Positions 52,800 through 64,000 of a stretch of DNA of 64,000 bases are shown here, one piece after another. Each line of letters begins with the position of its first letter. The stretch's first letter is position 1. Origin of the DNA: Timema cristinae (taxonomy: Eukaryota; Arthropoda; Insecta; Phasmatodea; Timematidae); NCBI GenBank assembly GCA_039000515.1, contig JBCFYV010000012.1:42410355-42474354 (forward strand). The letters are read 5' to 3'. A model generated the notes under the pieces. It was not told the origin of the DNA. It saw only the letters and a list, made by a program, of their open reading frames with translations, and ran no database searches. The position numbers were made by a program, and so were the translations under genes.

Positions 52800-53485
52800 T
52801 TGTAAAGCATATAATTCTGAGTCAATCCTGACATTTTATGCGTAATTATAATTTATCCCGCTTTAAAATATTTTTAAGTATTTACGCACTTTTTGAACTT
52901 TGGGGTCTCCTACAAAAAAAATCTAAGCCTCGGACATTTGATATGTTTTAAAGCATGTGATTCTGAGTCGATACTGAAATTTTAAGCATTCTGTTCATTT
53001 TTTCCTGCCTTAAAATAATTTATTAATACGGTACTTATGGACTTTTAGAGCTTTGGGGTCTTCTACCAAATATTTCAAGCATTGGACTTTAAGGGACTTT
53101 GATATGTAGTAAAGCATATAGTTCTGAGTCAATTCTGAAATATCCTCCGTTCTTATAAATTTTTTTCCACCTTAAAAAAATGTATTAGTAATTATGTACT
53201 TTTTGAACGTTGGGGTCTTCTACCATAAAAGCCAAACCTCGGACTTTTGGGGACTTCTAAAACATTATTAAGCATGTAATTCTGAGTCTATCTTGAAATT
53301 GTCAGTGTTCTTATAGTTTTTGGCCGCTTTAAAATAATTGTTAAGTATTTATGGAATTTTTGAACTTTGGGGTCTTCTAAAATAAAGCCAACCCTCGGAC
53401 TTTAGGGGACTTTTGATATGTTGTAAGGCATTCAATTCTGAGCCGATCTCAAAATTTTCAGCTTTCTTCAAATTTTGTCCAGGTT
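52800..53485 (-). repeat. Right inverted tandem array of the foldback element
   Basis: Five units of about 158 bases with TTTGGGGTCTTCTACCA, AAGCCTCGGACTTT, GATATGTTGTAAAGCAT-like words and TTCTGAGTC. It is the inverse of the array at 50641-51030. Confidence 0.85.
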
Positions 53486-54340
53486 TACCTGTTTTTTTAG
53501 ACAATATTCCTGGACTATTAGGTTACGCAGATGATTTAGTTTTGTTTGGTAATAGTAAGAAAGCTGTTGCAAGAAATTCAGATTTTTTTTAGAGGTTAGT
53601 CAGGAAATAGGTTTAGAAGTGAACGTTGAAAATACTAAGTATATGATAACACAGATAATACAGATTGAGGACTATAATTTAGATATTGGAGCTAACAACT
53701 TATCATTAATGAATTCAAGTATATATGGACAATTTTAACTAGCAATAAAAATATTAGATTGGAAATTAGGAAAATAATACAACCGGGAAATGTTTGTTAT
53801 TAGTCGATCAGTAATTAGTTGGTGTCTCATCTGCTGTCGAGAAATGTAAAACTCAGAGTATACACAAAGCTGTAATTTTACCGATAGTTTTCTATGGGTG
53901 TGAAACGAGGCCTCTTACCTTAAATGATGAAAACAAATTTAGGGTGTTCGAAAACAAGCTGCTTATGAGGATATTTGCTCCAAAAATGGATGAAGATTGT
54001 GGGGTGTGGAGAAGGCTACATAGTAAAGAGATGCATATCCTGTAATAATAACCTGATATTGTAAGGGTAGTAAAATCTCGCAGGCTACAATGTGCAGGTC
54101 ATGCAGTGTGAATGAGAGTATCTATAACCGCGTTCAAGGTATTGAATGGAAAACCAATGGGAAAATAGCACCGGGTAAACCCAGACACAAATGGGAGGAT
54201 GAAATTTAGATATATCTGATAGAGATAAGGTGTAATGAGATATACTGGATGGAACTAGCTCAAGATAGGGATAGGTGGCGTACTTTTGTGAGTGCGGTAA
54301 GGGAATTTCGAGTACCTAATACCATAGATTAAGTAAGGCT
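53486..54340 (+). pseudogene. LINE fragment: RT catalytic box to ORF end
   Basis: Plus-strand pieces in order: GLLGYADDLVLFGNSKKAVA (catalytic box intact, 53510-53570), then after a stop IGLEVNVENTKYMIT, then FYGCETRPLTLNDENKFRVF, ENKLLMRIFAPKMDEDCGVW, RRLHSKEMHIL, VKSRRLQCAGHA and finally DRDRWRTFVSAVREFRVP. These are standard motifs of a common arthropod non-LTR retrotransposon. Stops and shifts are present between pieces. It shares its end with the fragments at 34.9 and 44.8 kb. Confidence 0.85.
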
Positions 54341-56154
54341 ATACCAATATAGTCAATAACAATTCCCGTAGTATATTTATAGCAAATTTAAAAACATTTA
54401 CAAATACTGATGATGGGGCATGTAAAAAAATCATTTGATAGAAAAAAATATAACACAACTTTTAAAATCTAGTCACAGCATCTTATTACCCTTCTGAGCG
54501 ATTCTGGCTGGATTCTGAAAGGTACAATATTTAGGGTATGTACAAACATTTACATAGAAGGAGAGTGGATATCTATTTGGAAAAAATATACTCACTATAT
54601 CTTACATGTATTTGAGCCTCAAATTCCAAATCACCGACAAACCATAAGAAAGGAGTCTAACTATTTAGTCCACGTGTCTACAGATAACAGGAATGCCTAG
54701 TTTCATTTGACACTTAAATAATGGTAACTCAGATTGAAAGCTATGTCACCTAGCCCCTTTCGTAAATTCTGAATTTATGAGTATATAAAATATTTTTGGA
54801 AAGTGTCCTAAATCTCCAATAATTACAGAGCAACAACAATAGTAAAAGCACATTTTTTATTACTAAAATATGTGATTTAAAAAATTTATTACCACATCTT
54901 ACCACCCGTTCTGGTTATAAGTTGTGAAATAATCAATAGTGATGAATTTTTATTAGGTTATTAAAATTGAACAATTTATTCAATTTGATCCCTCTCTCCT
55001 GGAAATCAGAATTAAAAGAGGGCTGACCCCTCGTTTGTTAAAAAGAGCTTGAGGATTAAATCTTTGGTTGATTAAAACTAATACAATTCTTTGGCAGAAA
55101 ATAGAATGTAATGAAGTATGATCTAAAATTTAATTATATATTACAAGAGAGGAGTATATATTGATTAATTTTTTTACTAACAATATATTAGGTTTATCAA
55201 TTTGATTTTAAGCAATTGTTGCTTTTTAACTTTATTATAACGTGAAATTTATGATAGACTAAAAGTCAGGTACTATTTTAATGAATCACATTGAAATGAT
55301 AAATAAGTTATTTAAAGAATTTTCAGAATTCAATATTAGTAGTAATTGCATAATAATTATCGTTATTAGGGTTAGTAGATGTTGACATGATGACCAATTT
55401 CTTCACTTGTTGTATCTTAAGAATCTGTAAAAACAAATAGGCCTACAGTAAATCATTTTCATTAAATAGCACTATAACATTTGGTAGATCCATGTATAAT
55501 ACAACCTACAGTTACGGAATAATTGATTTAGTATAAAAGAAAGAAAATTGCCTTACATTATCACAACGAGTCATTTATCTTTTAGGAAATTAAATTTGTA
55601 TCAAAAGAAGTTTGTTTTTATAAAAATAACAAAATATCTCACCTGTACCAGACGTTTATGCACACCACAAACTATCTCAGTTGATGAGGATGAAATGATC
55701 ATATCCTCAATTAACATCAAAAACTTATATTCATATAAAATGTGAATACACATCATATCTCATTACTTAAAATAACTATTATACATAACATAATCTGTGA
55801 ATTGAACCCAGAACGTTTGTTTCAGTGCACACATTCTCTACCATTTATTTATCCATTAATCATCCCAAACTCGACGTCATTCTTCAATGATAGCTTAAGC
55901 CAGAGAATCTGATGAACATCCTGAATTCAACGGCACAATTGGTTATTGTACGAGTGGCAACATAACCAATTACCGAGACGCCGGTAGTTGGGATTTTGTT
56001 TTATAATATATTGCTATCACCACGTCTCACTCTCAGCTCAGACTGTATGCAACCATGGTTTAGTATTTTCTACAGGTACCCGATTAATTTCCCATGATAA
56101 TAACATACTATAAGTGAAGAATAACTTTAAGAAAAATATTAATAATGGGTATTT
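54341..56154. other. Mostly unrecognised; minus-strand SINE tail near 54890
   Basis: CATCTTACCACCCGTTCTGG, then TTATAAGTTG, is the inverse of the shared SINE tail. A minus-strand box-B-like word (GGTTCAATTC) lies near 55800. No gene is seen. Confidence 0.4.
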
Positions 56155-56235
56155 AAAAGGTAGAGCCTTGGCACACTACTCAAGTGTCCAGTGTTCGATT
56201 CCTGTGCGCAGGTGTCAATTTTTTTTTAAAATTGA
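56155..56235 (+). repeat. tRNA-like SINE head
   Basis: A GGTAGAGCC block followed by GTGTTCGATTCCTGTGCGC, a good box B with flanking pairing, and then a T-run. This looks like a truncated tRNA-derived element rather than a tRNA gene. Confidence 0.45.
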
Positions 56236-57887
56236 AGTTCACGTCATAGTTAGAGCTGTAATGGCGTAAGAACTATGTTACTTTCTTTAAAAACAAAATC
56301 CTTAACCAATTTTGAAGACTTAACCATCCGAAGACAAATAAACCAACCGTCGTTTTGAGAACCTAGGAAGAAGACAAGAGACCATGCTTTATTCAAAACA
56401 CGAAATTGTGGTCAAGATCGTAGAGTAATTTTAGGCCAGATTCACTGCCATGTTCGGTTTGTATGCGAGATGAATCAAAAACAAAGTAAACAAATATTAT
56501 ATTATTTTTTAGTCAACTATATTTTCTTTTTATTTAGCAGCTGCTTTTAAATTTAAATAGATATTTTAAAATGGTTTATTTGAAAAAATGTTAAAAGTAT
56601 ATAGTTAAAAAATTATCAATCATATTGGCTTTAAAAATGTTAAGGACTTATTCAATATTTTACGTTATTAATATAGACATTACTTAAGAAATACAGGTTT
56701 TGAAAAAAGTAGATAGTACAGTGCACAGCGCAGACTTTCTCGCGCATTTGACTTAGAATAGAGATATTTACTCAAAACTCTAAAAAATGTAAAAACGAAT
56801 TAATATAAATTTTTGCACAAACACATTCCACCAAGGAGGATACACAATTACAGAGACATATTGAAAAAAAAACTCTTTTAACCAAAATTAAAACAAATTA
56901 GTTTCCCTAACGTAATTAAAATATATTTAAATTGTACAAATATCTAGGAAAATATATGTTTTATAGATATCTAATTAATTTAAAATGTGTTTTAACAACC
57001 CTACACTTTTTCAAAGTTAAGTTACTTAGTATAGCAAAGAATTGTGAGAATATGATCAAAATCGGAATCTCCGCTTATGTAAATTACCAACAAATTCATT
57101 TTAATGGGAAAGTGAAGACTGTCATTGTGTTTGTAATGTTAAAATATGTCTGAATACGAAATTTAATCAAACTATTTAGAGAAAAGTTTGATAAAATCAA
57201 TTTTCTCTCTTTTTATCCATAAGTAAACTAAATTTAAATTTAGAGTTTGATTGATAATTTCAACAATCCCTCTGAAAATGTTTAGGAAAACCTTAACTAC
57301 CAAGTTTTTTACTCTATTTCAGTAACAGACAGAAAGATAGATGGAATTACAAATAAACTCTTTCAGGTTCAGGGGATTATTCATTTACTTTCGATATCCA
57401 TCAAATTCTCAAGTTCAATTTTTTTTAATATCACCATACTTTCTCTACACTAAGTGCACAAGAAGGTAATAAATTTTAGTGTCGTGCTAAAAATAATGGT
57501 AACAATTTTGCACCTACAACCTGCATACTCTGCTTACCCTGAAAGGTAACAACCTTACTTGATGGATTATACTCTGGTTCCATTCTATAAGCTACACCTT
57601 AGCGGAACATTGCAATCCAAGATAAACTTGCTCGCTTCGAGAGTTAAGGAAGGGTACATTCCATTAACACTCCACAATGGCAGTATAAATTTGTCAGTTC
57701 ATGATATAAATCCAGCTAAAAATATTTTTATCGTTTTTAGCATCAACATAGCTGCGTTGAAGACATCATACTTTTAGAGTAGTCGAGATTATTAAAAAGT
57801 TGCTATGAGATATATTCTGACATAAGTTTAAGTTTATGTTTAATAAGCTTATGTTGATGTAGAAATTCTACTAAGAGTATTATTTTT
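56236..57887. other. Nothing recognised
   Basis: AT-rich sequence. Short frames only. Confidence 0.45.
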
Positions 57888-57941
57888 GGATATAACCCGA
57901 GCGGGTTGTAATATGCGGTGCTTATAATAACAGTAATAACA

Positions 57942-57988
<47 letters not shown>
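57888..57988 (+). repeat. SINE 3' tail with (TAA)n
   Basis: GGATATAACCCGAGCGGGT, TGTAATATGCGGTGCTTAT, then about 60 bases of TAA/CAG-interrupted repeat. It is a strongly 5'-truncated copy of the shared-tail family. Confidence 0.7.
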
Positions 57989-58318
57989 TTTATCACATTT
58001 CTGAAAATTCACGAATTTGCTCTTGAGAGTAGTTTCTAAATGGTCATTCAAATGTTTTCATGTAATAATAATGAGGGTGTGCGAAGTTTTGAGGTTTTGA
58101 AGTATAAGGTCTAATCTCCTTCCTTTCACTTTATATTTCCACAATAACTTTAGAATTTTCAGAACATTTAAAAAGGAAAAAAAAAAACCTTCTATATACT
58201 ATGATCGTGTCATAAATAACTCACTGAATACAAATAATTTCAATAATAGTATTTATAAGTGTAACGTCAACGTATTTTAAAGACTAGTGATTAAATGACA
58301 TAAATAACGAAAGCATAG
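57989..58318. other. Nothing recognised
   Basis: AT-rich spacer between two SINE pieces. Confidence 0.4.
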
Positions 58319-58512
58319 AGGGGGCCTGGTGGTTTAGGGGTAGGGTGTTAGACTTGAGGGTTGAGGGTCCTGGGTTCAAATTTCAGTCCCAGCACAGATT
58401 AACTGATTACCAAACCCTTCCTTTACCTTTAGCAAAGTGTGTGTTTTCACGCTCTGTGAATGTTTGGAATGCCAGGCACCCAACCTGGTTCGGAACCCAC
58501 GTTAAACTATAG
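58319..58512 (+). repeat. SINE with intact tRNA-like head, 3'-truncated
   Basis: Head GGGCCTGGTGGTTTAGGGGT (box A-like), then a spacer of about 25 bases, then GGGTTCAAATTTC (box B-like), CCAAACCCTTCCTTTACC, TGTGAATGTTTGGAATGCCA and CCACGTTAAACTATAGGG. It ends before the shared tail. It shows the normal box spacing missing from the 49154 copy. Confidence 0.82.
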
Positions 58513-61500
58513 GGTCCCTCTGATTTCCTCCATACACTAGGAGAACAGAAGTAAGATAAGGTCGAATTACCAGACCTAGAGCATTAAACCCCGCCCCCTC
58601 TCCCTCCTCGAAACAATATATATGAGGTATGTAAGTAAAATATATGTAGTTTATTCTATTCAATATCCCCAAAGTAATTTTGTTCAAAATAAAAATTCTT
58701 TATAATATGTTTCACCCTAATATGATGGCCACTGGTTTGAAACAAATAAAATACAATGCATACATCTTTTTATTTATACTATATTTCTTGCATTAAATTT
58801 ACAACACACGTAACAAATATATCTAGTCCTCAATATTCGATATATGTTGAAATATTAATGACAAACTTTTAGATTTATATTTGAAAAAGAGAATAAATAA
58901 AACCAGATATGCCACTATAAAATAATGTAATGTGGTATGTATTTTACTCTATACTTTATTTTGCTTTGATTCACTTAATGGATAGTTTAAAAATTAAAAT
59001 TAGTATTATGTTACAATAAACAAAACCTCATCTTTGTCTTCTGCTTCGTTCCGCACGTTTCAAGATTCACTCATAATTCACTTCGTATCTAAAATGTGTC
59101 TTTCACACACCTCTAAACTACTAGTTATGTGAACAGTAGACCTCGCTCCCTTGAGTTCCAAAATACTATCCAGGCAAGAGTAGGCACCACGATGGAGAGT
59201 TCATCTCAAGCCCATGAACTTCCAATCCAAACTCACCGCTACCCCGTATTCTCATTGCACTTAGCAATTACGCCAAGGCTTGGCGTGGGATACCTTGTTT
59301 ATTTAATGGTCAGGTTGAAATAATCCGTCACTTTAAGATCATTTCTATTACCCTAGCCCCAAATCCAAGGTAAATATGGAGCTGCTGAATTTCTTTTAAA
59401 CACAATATATATTAATAATATCATTTAAGATGTTTTGGGATAACATTTTTCTTGTGTATATGTGCGTGTGTGACGGGGAATAGGGGTGGGCAGGAAGACC
59501 AGGGGGAATTTTAAAATCAAAGTTCAGTTTAAAGTTTAACGTGGTGGTTTCAATATTTCATGAAATAAATTATTTTTTATAAATTGATAATAAACCAAAA
59601 AAAGTGACTACATGGAAGAATTTAGAATAGTGTTGTATCAGTATAGATAAAGGGCTATAGGTCAAATTAGATACTGAATTTAGATAAATTACATATTATC
59701 GTGCTTGTTAGAAGATATTAACTCATGTGCATTAAAGAGAGTATTTTCTAAACTTTGATGGTAAATTTTCACCAAACTTAATACTAAATGACTTAATCTA
59801 CAAACTAATACACAATTTTAAATTAATTCTTAGTAAACTTATATTTAAAATAGTAGCCAATAATCTGAAACGTGTACTTGGGCTACTAACATATGTGACT
59901 CACAGAGGTGATCAAACAGACAAAGTCGCCAGTTTGGTTTGGTTTACCTGTAATGGAGGTTGGAGTTCTGGTCCAAGTTAGGTATACTGAGTTGGTTTAT
60001 TCTTAATGGTTTCCCATGTAGTGATGCTTTAGCTTGCACTAAATACACCGCACTGACTACATTTACAGGGAAACACGATAGGCTAATACTTGAAAAATAA
60101 TAATAAAAAGTATGTTGCCATAAGAGTTTACTGGAGCAAACAAAGCAAACAATTATAAAGTAATGACCAAAGCACAATCCATCATTTCCTATGTTGACCG
60201 GCCAAATTGGCCAAAATACCAAGTTCAACCAAGAGTTTAGTAACAGACACACTCAAAGAATGAACTCGGTGGGAAGTGCCATGGGTGTAATCCCTCACCC
60301 ACACTAAAAAGTTAAGCTGGTTTTATTAACTACTGACCCACTCTTAAAAGAGGTATAGTTACACTTTCTAGAGTGAAAGACAGAACTAAGGCTAATTTAA
60401 GCTACTCCCCGATTGGGGGACAAAAATTACTAAGACGATATAGTTGCAATAGTGAATTTATTGCAACAAACAACTAAAGCATAGCGAATGACCAGCCAGG
60501 CATAGCCAGATCTCACACAACATTTAATACTAGATAACCCTATTTTAAGAGTTGAGAACGATATGTGCCAGTGAAGCTAGCATTGAAATGTTAACCGTTT
60601 AGTATTGGTTATATAAGTTACAGAGAACTGTCAATCTGTCCCAGTCATAGATACACCGCGATTATATGTTATAGAAAGTTGTAATTCAGGATTCTAGGCC
60701 TCTATATAGTTAAGGCTGGCTTGTTACTAATTAGTATTGCCAGATATCAGAGGTTTAACCAGACTAAAACATAGGCACAAAATAAATTTCAAATAAAGGC
60801 TATTAACAATCAGCAAGCACTCATGCGGCTCCAAAGTTGAGTCAAATATGAACATCAAACTGGGCGCGGGCCAAACCAGAGGTGTTGCGACAAACCCACA
60901 AGCTGCGTACCACGAAACAGGTGAACAATAATGCACATCGGTTCAAAAGAACTAACAATTACATAACTAGGTCTCAATAACAGGCCTTTAACAACATAAA
61001 TTCCTCATTTCCTATCAGTTGGCATTGCAGACCAGAACATGATCATACAGGCTAGGGAGTGAGACAAACTCCAATGAAATTACTGCTCTCAAATACCTAG
61101 AAGAAATAAGAGATATATGAAAGATACCTCATGACGTGGTCAATATGACTTTGACTATCAAAACCTAACCTAATTATACATGATATATTAGACTAATTTT
61201 AGAGTGACAAACACTCTTAACTTGTAAGAATAATCCTAACTGAATAACATGACTCCAAACGTAGAGCCTCTGGCCCCTACAAACGTAAGTATATTTTATG
61301 ATGAGTCTGACAGCACTAACATCTTAACCACGATATATTCTTGGTTGCTGTATTGTTTGAACGGAAATGAGAGACATCTGTCGTCGAATAAAAGATTGGA
61401 ACTGTGTTTGTGCCGGAGCTGCAGTCGCATATTTGCATGATCTGATGCACCCTGAACGGGAGCATGAGAGTGATTCCAACACGTACCGACCAATTGGTGT

Positions 61501-61589
61501 GGTTTCGGATTCTAAAACAAACGGATTGATGCATTTCACGAAGTTTCTGAAACAAAGAAAAAAAACTACATAACTAATTATTAATATTG
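58513..61589. other. No gene recognised
   Basis: AT-rich host DNA. Several overlapping short frames at 61249-61573 lie in a GC-richer patch but show no recognisable protein. Confidence 0.4.
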
Positions 61590-64000
61590 GTGGTGGAGAA
61601 AAAAAGTTTATTGGGAAACCAAATAAGGGTTTTTATAGTTACATGTGGAGACGCTCTATGGGGGGCTGGGTGAGAGCCTCCCAAACCACTGTTTGACACT
61701 TTTAGCTTATTCGAGAAGGGCTTTGGGACGTAGGTCGATGACGTAATTCCCAAGCCCCTTGATAAGAGGATTGGTGGCACCAGAAGTCCATCGTAGAAGG
61801 ACTGCTTCAGCTTCGGGAAGTGGTCCTTGATGGTAGGCATCTCCAGGTCACAAAGCAGAGTCACATTACAAACGTACCAAGTTGCATCCACAATGATCCT
61901 CAGACACCTGCTCTGGAATGCCTGCATCCTCCTCATATAAGTGTCCACAAAGTGTCCCCAAGCGGGACACGCATAGTCGATGATCAGCATGAGCAACTGC
62001 TTGTACAGTGTCAGACCATTCCTTGTAAATAAGGCGTTACGCCTGTTAAGCAGTGGGCCTAGGATTAAAAGCCTTTTCCTTGCCTTGTTAGGTCTTTAAA
62101 TTAATTGTAGACGCCAGGTCATTTTGGTGTCCATCGTAAGTCCCAGATACTTAACACTGTTCGCCCATCTGATCTGCTCTCCGAACAGCTGGAGTGGGGC
62201 TGAACTGAATAACTTTCTTTTACATGTAAAGAGCACTTCTGTACTATTTTTCACGTTAATACTTGTCCTCCAGGTGGTCAGCCACGCCTCCAACTTTGTC
62301 AGTTGTGTCTGGAGTCGCCTCTCTAGCATTTGCCATAGCCATGACTCCACTACTAGAGCCATGCCATTCGCATACGTTGCCAACTTTGTGTTTGGGGGTT
62401 TAGGAATATCGTTAACATACAGATTGAAGATTACTAGGTCCACGGGGGAAATATGCGGCACTCAAGCCCGGATGCTTCTGATTTGGGAAGTGGCGTTCCC
62501 AAAGGTTGGGGAGAAGGTGTGATGGGGTAGATAATATTGTACAACCTTAACTAGGTAGAATGGTAGGTTCAGGAAGAGGAGTTTTAAAAGTATATCTTCG
62601 TACCACACGTTGTGAAAGGCCTTTGCCACGTCGAGAAAGACAGAACCAGTCAGCCAGGTGATATTAAAGTTCTTCATGAACTGCTCCACGAGTCGGGTGA
62701 ATTATTGAGACGTACCTTGTCCCACCCGAAAGCTGAATTGCTCGTCCATAAAGATGCCTACCTCGTGAACATGTCGGGTCAATCTCATCAGTAGAATTCT
62801 TTTGAACAACTTGCTCAAACAGTCAAGCAAGCTGATCGGTCAGTAAGATAAAGTTAGGGCCAGGTCCTTAACCGGTTTATGAAAGCAGAGGACGTTGGCG
62901 TCTTCCAGAGCTCAGGGAATTGACTCAGGAGCATGATGGGGTTAAATAACTCCACAAAGAAGTTATTCGTCTCAGAGGGCAGCTTTCTGAGGACTGCGTA
63001 ATTGATATCGTCGTGTCCGGGGACATTTTTTAGTCTAAGAGCGGCTAATGCCAACGACATTTCTTTCACCTCTGTAGGTTCAGGTTCATCAAAGGGTCTG
63101 TACGAGACCAAACCGATAACCTGAGCCACGTGCGCAATGTTAATAGGGTCTTACGGGTCTTCAGTCGGTACAAATTGTGCCTCTAAGTGCTCAGCGAGAG
63201 CATTGGCCTTTTTCTGGTCGTAGTTGGCCACCCCATTACGACTTACAATAGGTGGTCCTGGTGCGGGGACCTGCATCAAGTTCCTCGTCTTGCACCACAG
63301 GGACCAGTCCTGTACACACAGGCTCTCAATCTTGTCCTCCCAGACACTGTTCTAGTATTCTTGGACCATCTCGTGAACCACATGGACTTTTTGGCTTCAG
63401 GCCTTGTCTATCGGGTCCCTCGATATTTTCCAGCTTCCTCAGCCTTTTTTTTTTCCCGGACGCGCCTGAGGATAGAATCAGACAGAGAAGCCTGTGGTGC
63501 CCGCTTAAGACGGTCCCTCAGCGTTGAAGTTTTGTGCGACCTCTTGATGATGGAAGTTATTGGTCCCAACCTCTCTATCAACACATTCGTGGACCTGTCC
63601 CAGTCAGTGAGATTAAGGTCGGGCTATTTGAGGTGTCTATGAAGAATAATGCGCGTCCCAGGTTCACAAGAACGGTATTGTGATCCGAGTCTATCTCACT
63701 AGACACTTTAGCACTAACCACCTTCTGATCCTTCTGGAGACGACAACAAAGTTGAGGACGTCCGGGAAATCAAGGGGATTGTGAGGGAAGTTGGTGGGGT
63801 TGGGAGGGCGGAGACCACCAAGCCATGTAGATCTATGACGTTGCGGATCAATCCACTCGAGCGCACATAATATTAGAGCCTCATGAAGTGTGCTTAGCTT
63901 TGAAGTCACCACCGATCAAAACAGGCGTGATACCTCGAAGCAGCACTTCCATGTCAGCCCTCGTAGCCCGGTCAAACCAGCAGTAGGGAGGGAAGTAGAT
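61590..64000 (-). pseudogene. Decayed Jockey-type LINE, runs past the window edge
   Basis: Minus strand, reading from the right edge. Endonuclease pieces (VLLRGITPVLIGGDF near 63910-63950; NPTNFPHNPLDFPDVLNFVV near 63750-63830) come first. RT pieces follow: LRLKNVPGHDDINYAVLRKL (63000), FLDVAKAFHNVWYEDIL (62600), VDLVIFNLYVNDIPKPPNTK (62430), and YANGMALV in place of YADD (62366-62383). Last come NSVKYLGLTMDTKMTWRLQL and the RT tail YACPAWGHF, AFQSRCLRIIVDATWYV (61880-61990). Two catalytic Asp residues of the YADD box are changed and frames are broken, so it is inactive. The 3' end is near 61590, where AATAAA appears on the minus strand. Confidence 0.88.

Larger units (their letters stand above)
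50630..53490. mobile_element. Foldback-type element with inverted tandem-repeat ends
   Basis: Left end: three imperfect copies of a unit with GGATTG(A/G)CTCAGAAT at about 50665, 50785 and 50948. Right end: five copies of the inverse word (ATTCTGAGTC or GTTCTGAGTC) at about 52813, 52960, 53121, 53279 and 53436, spacing about 147-161. The outermost sequences match inverted (GAGAAAGCTGAAAATTTTG against GAAGAAAGCTGAAAATTTTG). The 1.8 kb middle carries a decayed minus-strand gene. Foldback elements are defined by such long, internally repetitive inverted ends. No target duplication is fixed. Confidence 0.7.

Noticed and set aside
61249..61573. Host gene with several overlapping frames
   Set aside because: All frames are short, and no domain or splice pattern is visible.

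Overview
The window is animal nuclear DNA, most likely from an arthropod (insect or relative). It is AT-rich, gene-poor and full of decayed LINEs, tRNA-derived SINEs ending in (TAA)n, MITE-like elements and microsatellites. I recognise no ordinary intact host gene. The species cannot be named from the sequence.

The centrepiece is a nearly complete Polinton/Maverick (adintovirus-like virus-transposon) of about 18.5 kb, from about 16277 to 34826, bounded by GC-rich terminal inverted repeats. It carries the diagnostic set: a retrovirus-type integrase with a chromodomain, a packaging ATPase, an adenovirus-type cysteine protease, a double-jelly-roll major capsid protein, a minor capsid (penton) protein, a protein with a parvovirus-like phospholipase A2 motif, and a protein-primed family B DNA polymerase. 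It also has accessory genes. Two promoter arms diverge from about 21510. Leftward run the ATPase, a fibre-like coiled-coil protein, a conserved unknown, the integrase and a 202-residue unknown. Rightward runs the virion block: PLA2 protein, protease, penton, a 42-residue basic ORF not described elsewhere to my knowledge, major capsid and a small basic protein. The polymerase and a 105-residue protein lie on the minus strand near the right end. The polymerase is split by one frameshift. The protease lacks an ATG and lies in frame behind a TGA-CTA stop. The element is therefore either a slightly decayed copy or, for the protease, one that may use readthrough.

The Polinton has collected satellite DNA: pyrimidine tracts and minisatellites at 25.2-28.1 kb, a tandem array copied from the 3' end of the 202-residue gene at 16.9-17.45 kb, and an array of about 152 bp units grown from a SINE at 32.9-33.7 kb.

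Left flank (1-16276): a near-identical 1.07 kb direct duplication with a perfect-looking hairpin (1-1072 and 4806-5877), SINE remnants, a fragment of a repeat-family gene (about 8005-8200), degenerate 310 bp repeats (9.1-9.85 kb), a 1.38 kb inverted-repeat element (10483-11864), and microsatellites.

Right flank (34827-64000): several pieces of one LINE family (34.9, 36.9-38.3, 44.8, 46.9, 50.5 and 53.5-54.3 kb), SINE copies sharing one 3' tail, and a foldback-type element (about 50630-53490). The foldback element has ends that are inverted arrays of about 158 bp repeats and carries a broken PIN-like/Cys-rich gene. A decayed Jockey-type LINE runs off the right edge (61.6-64 kb). The remaining stretches show nothing I can name.
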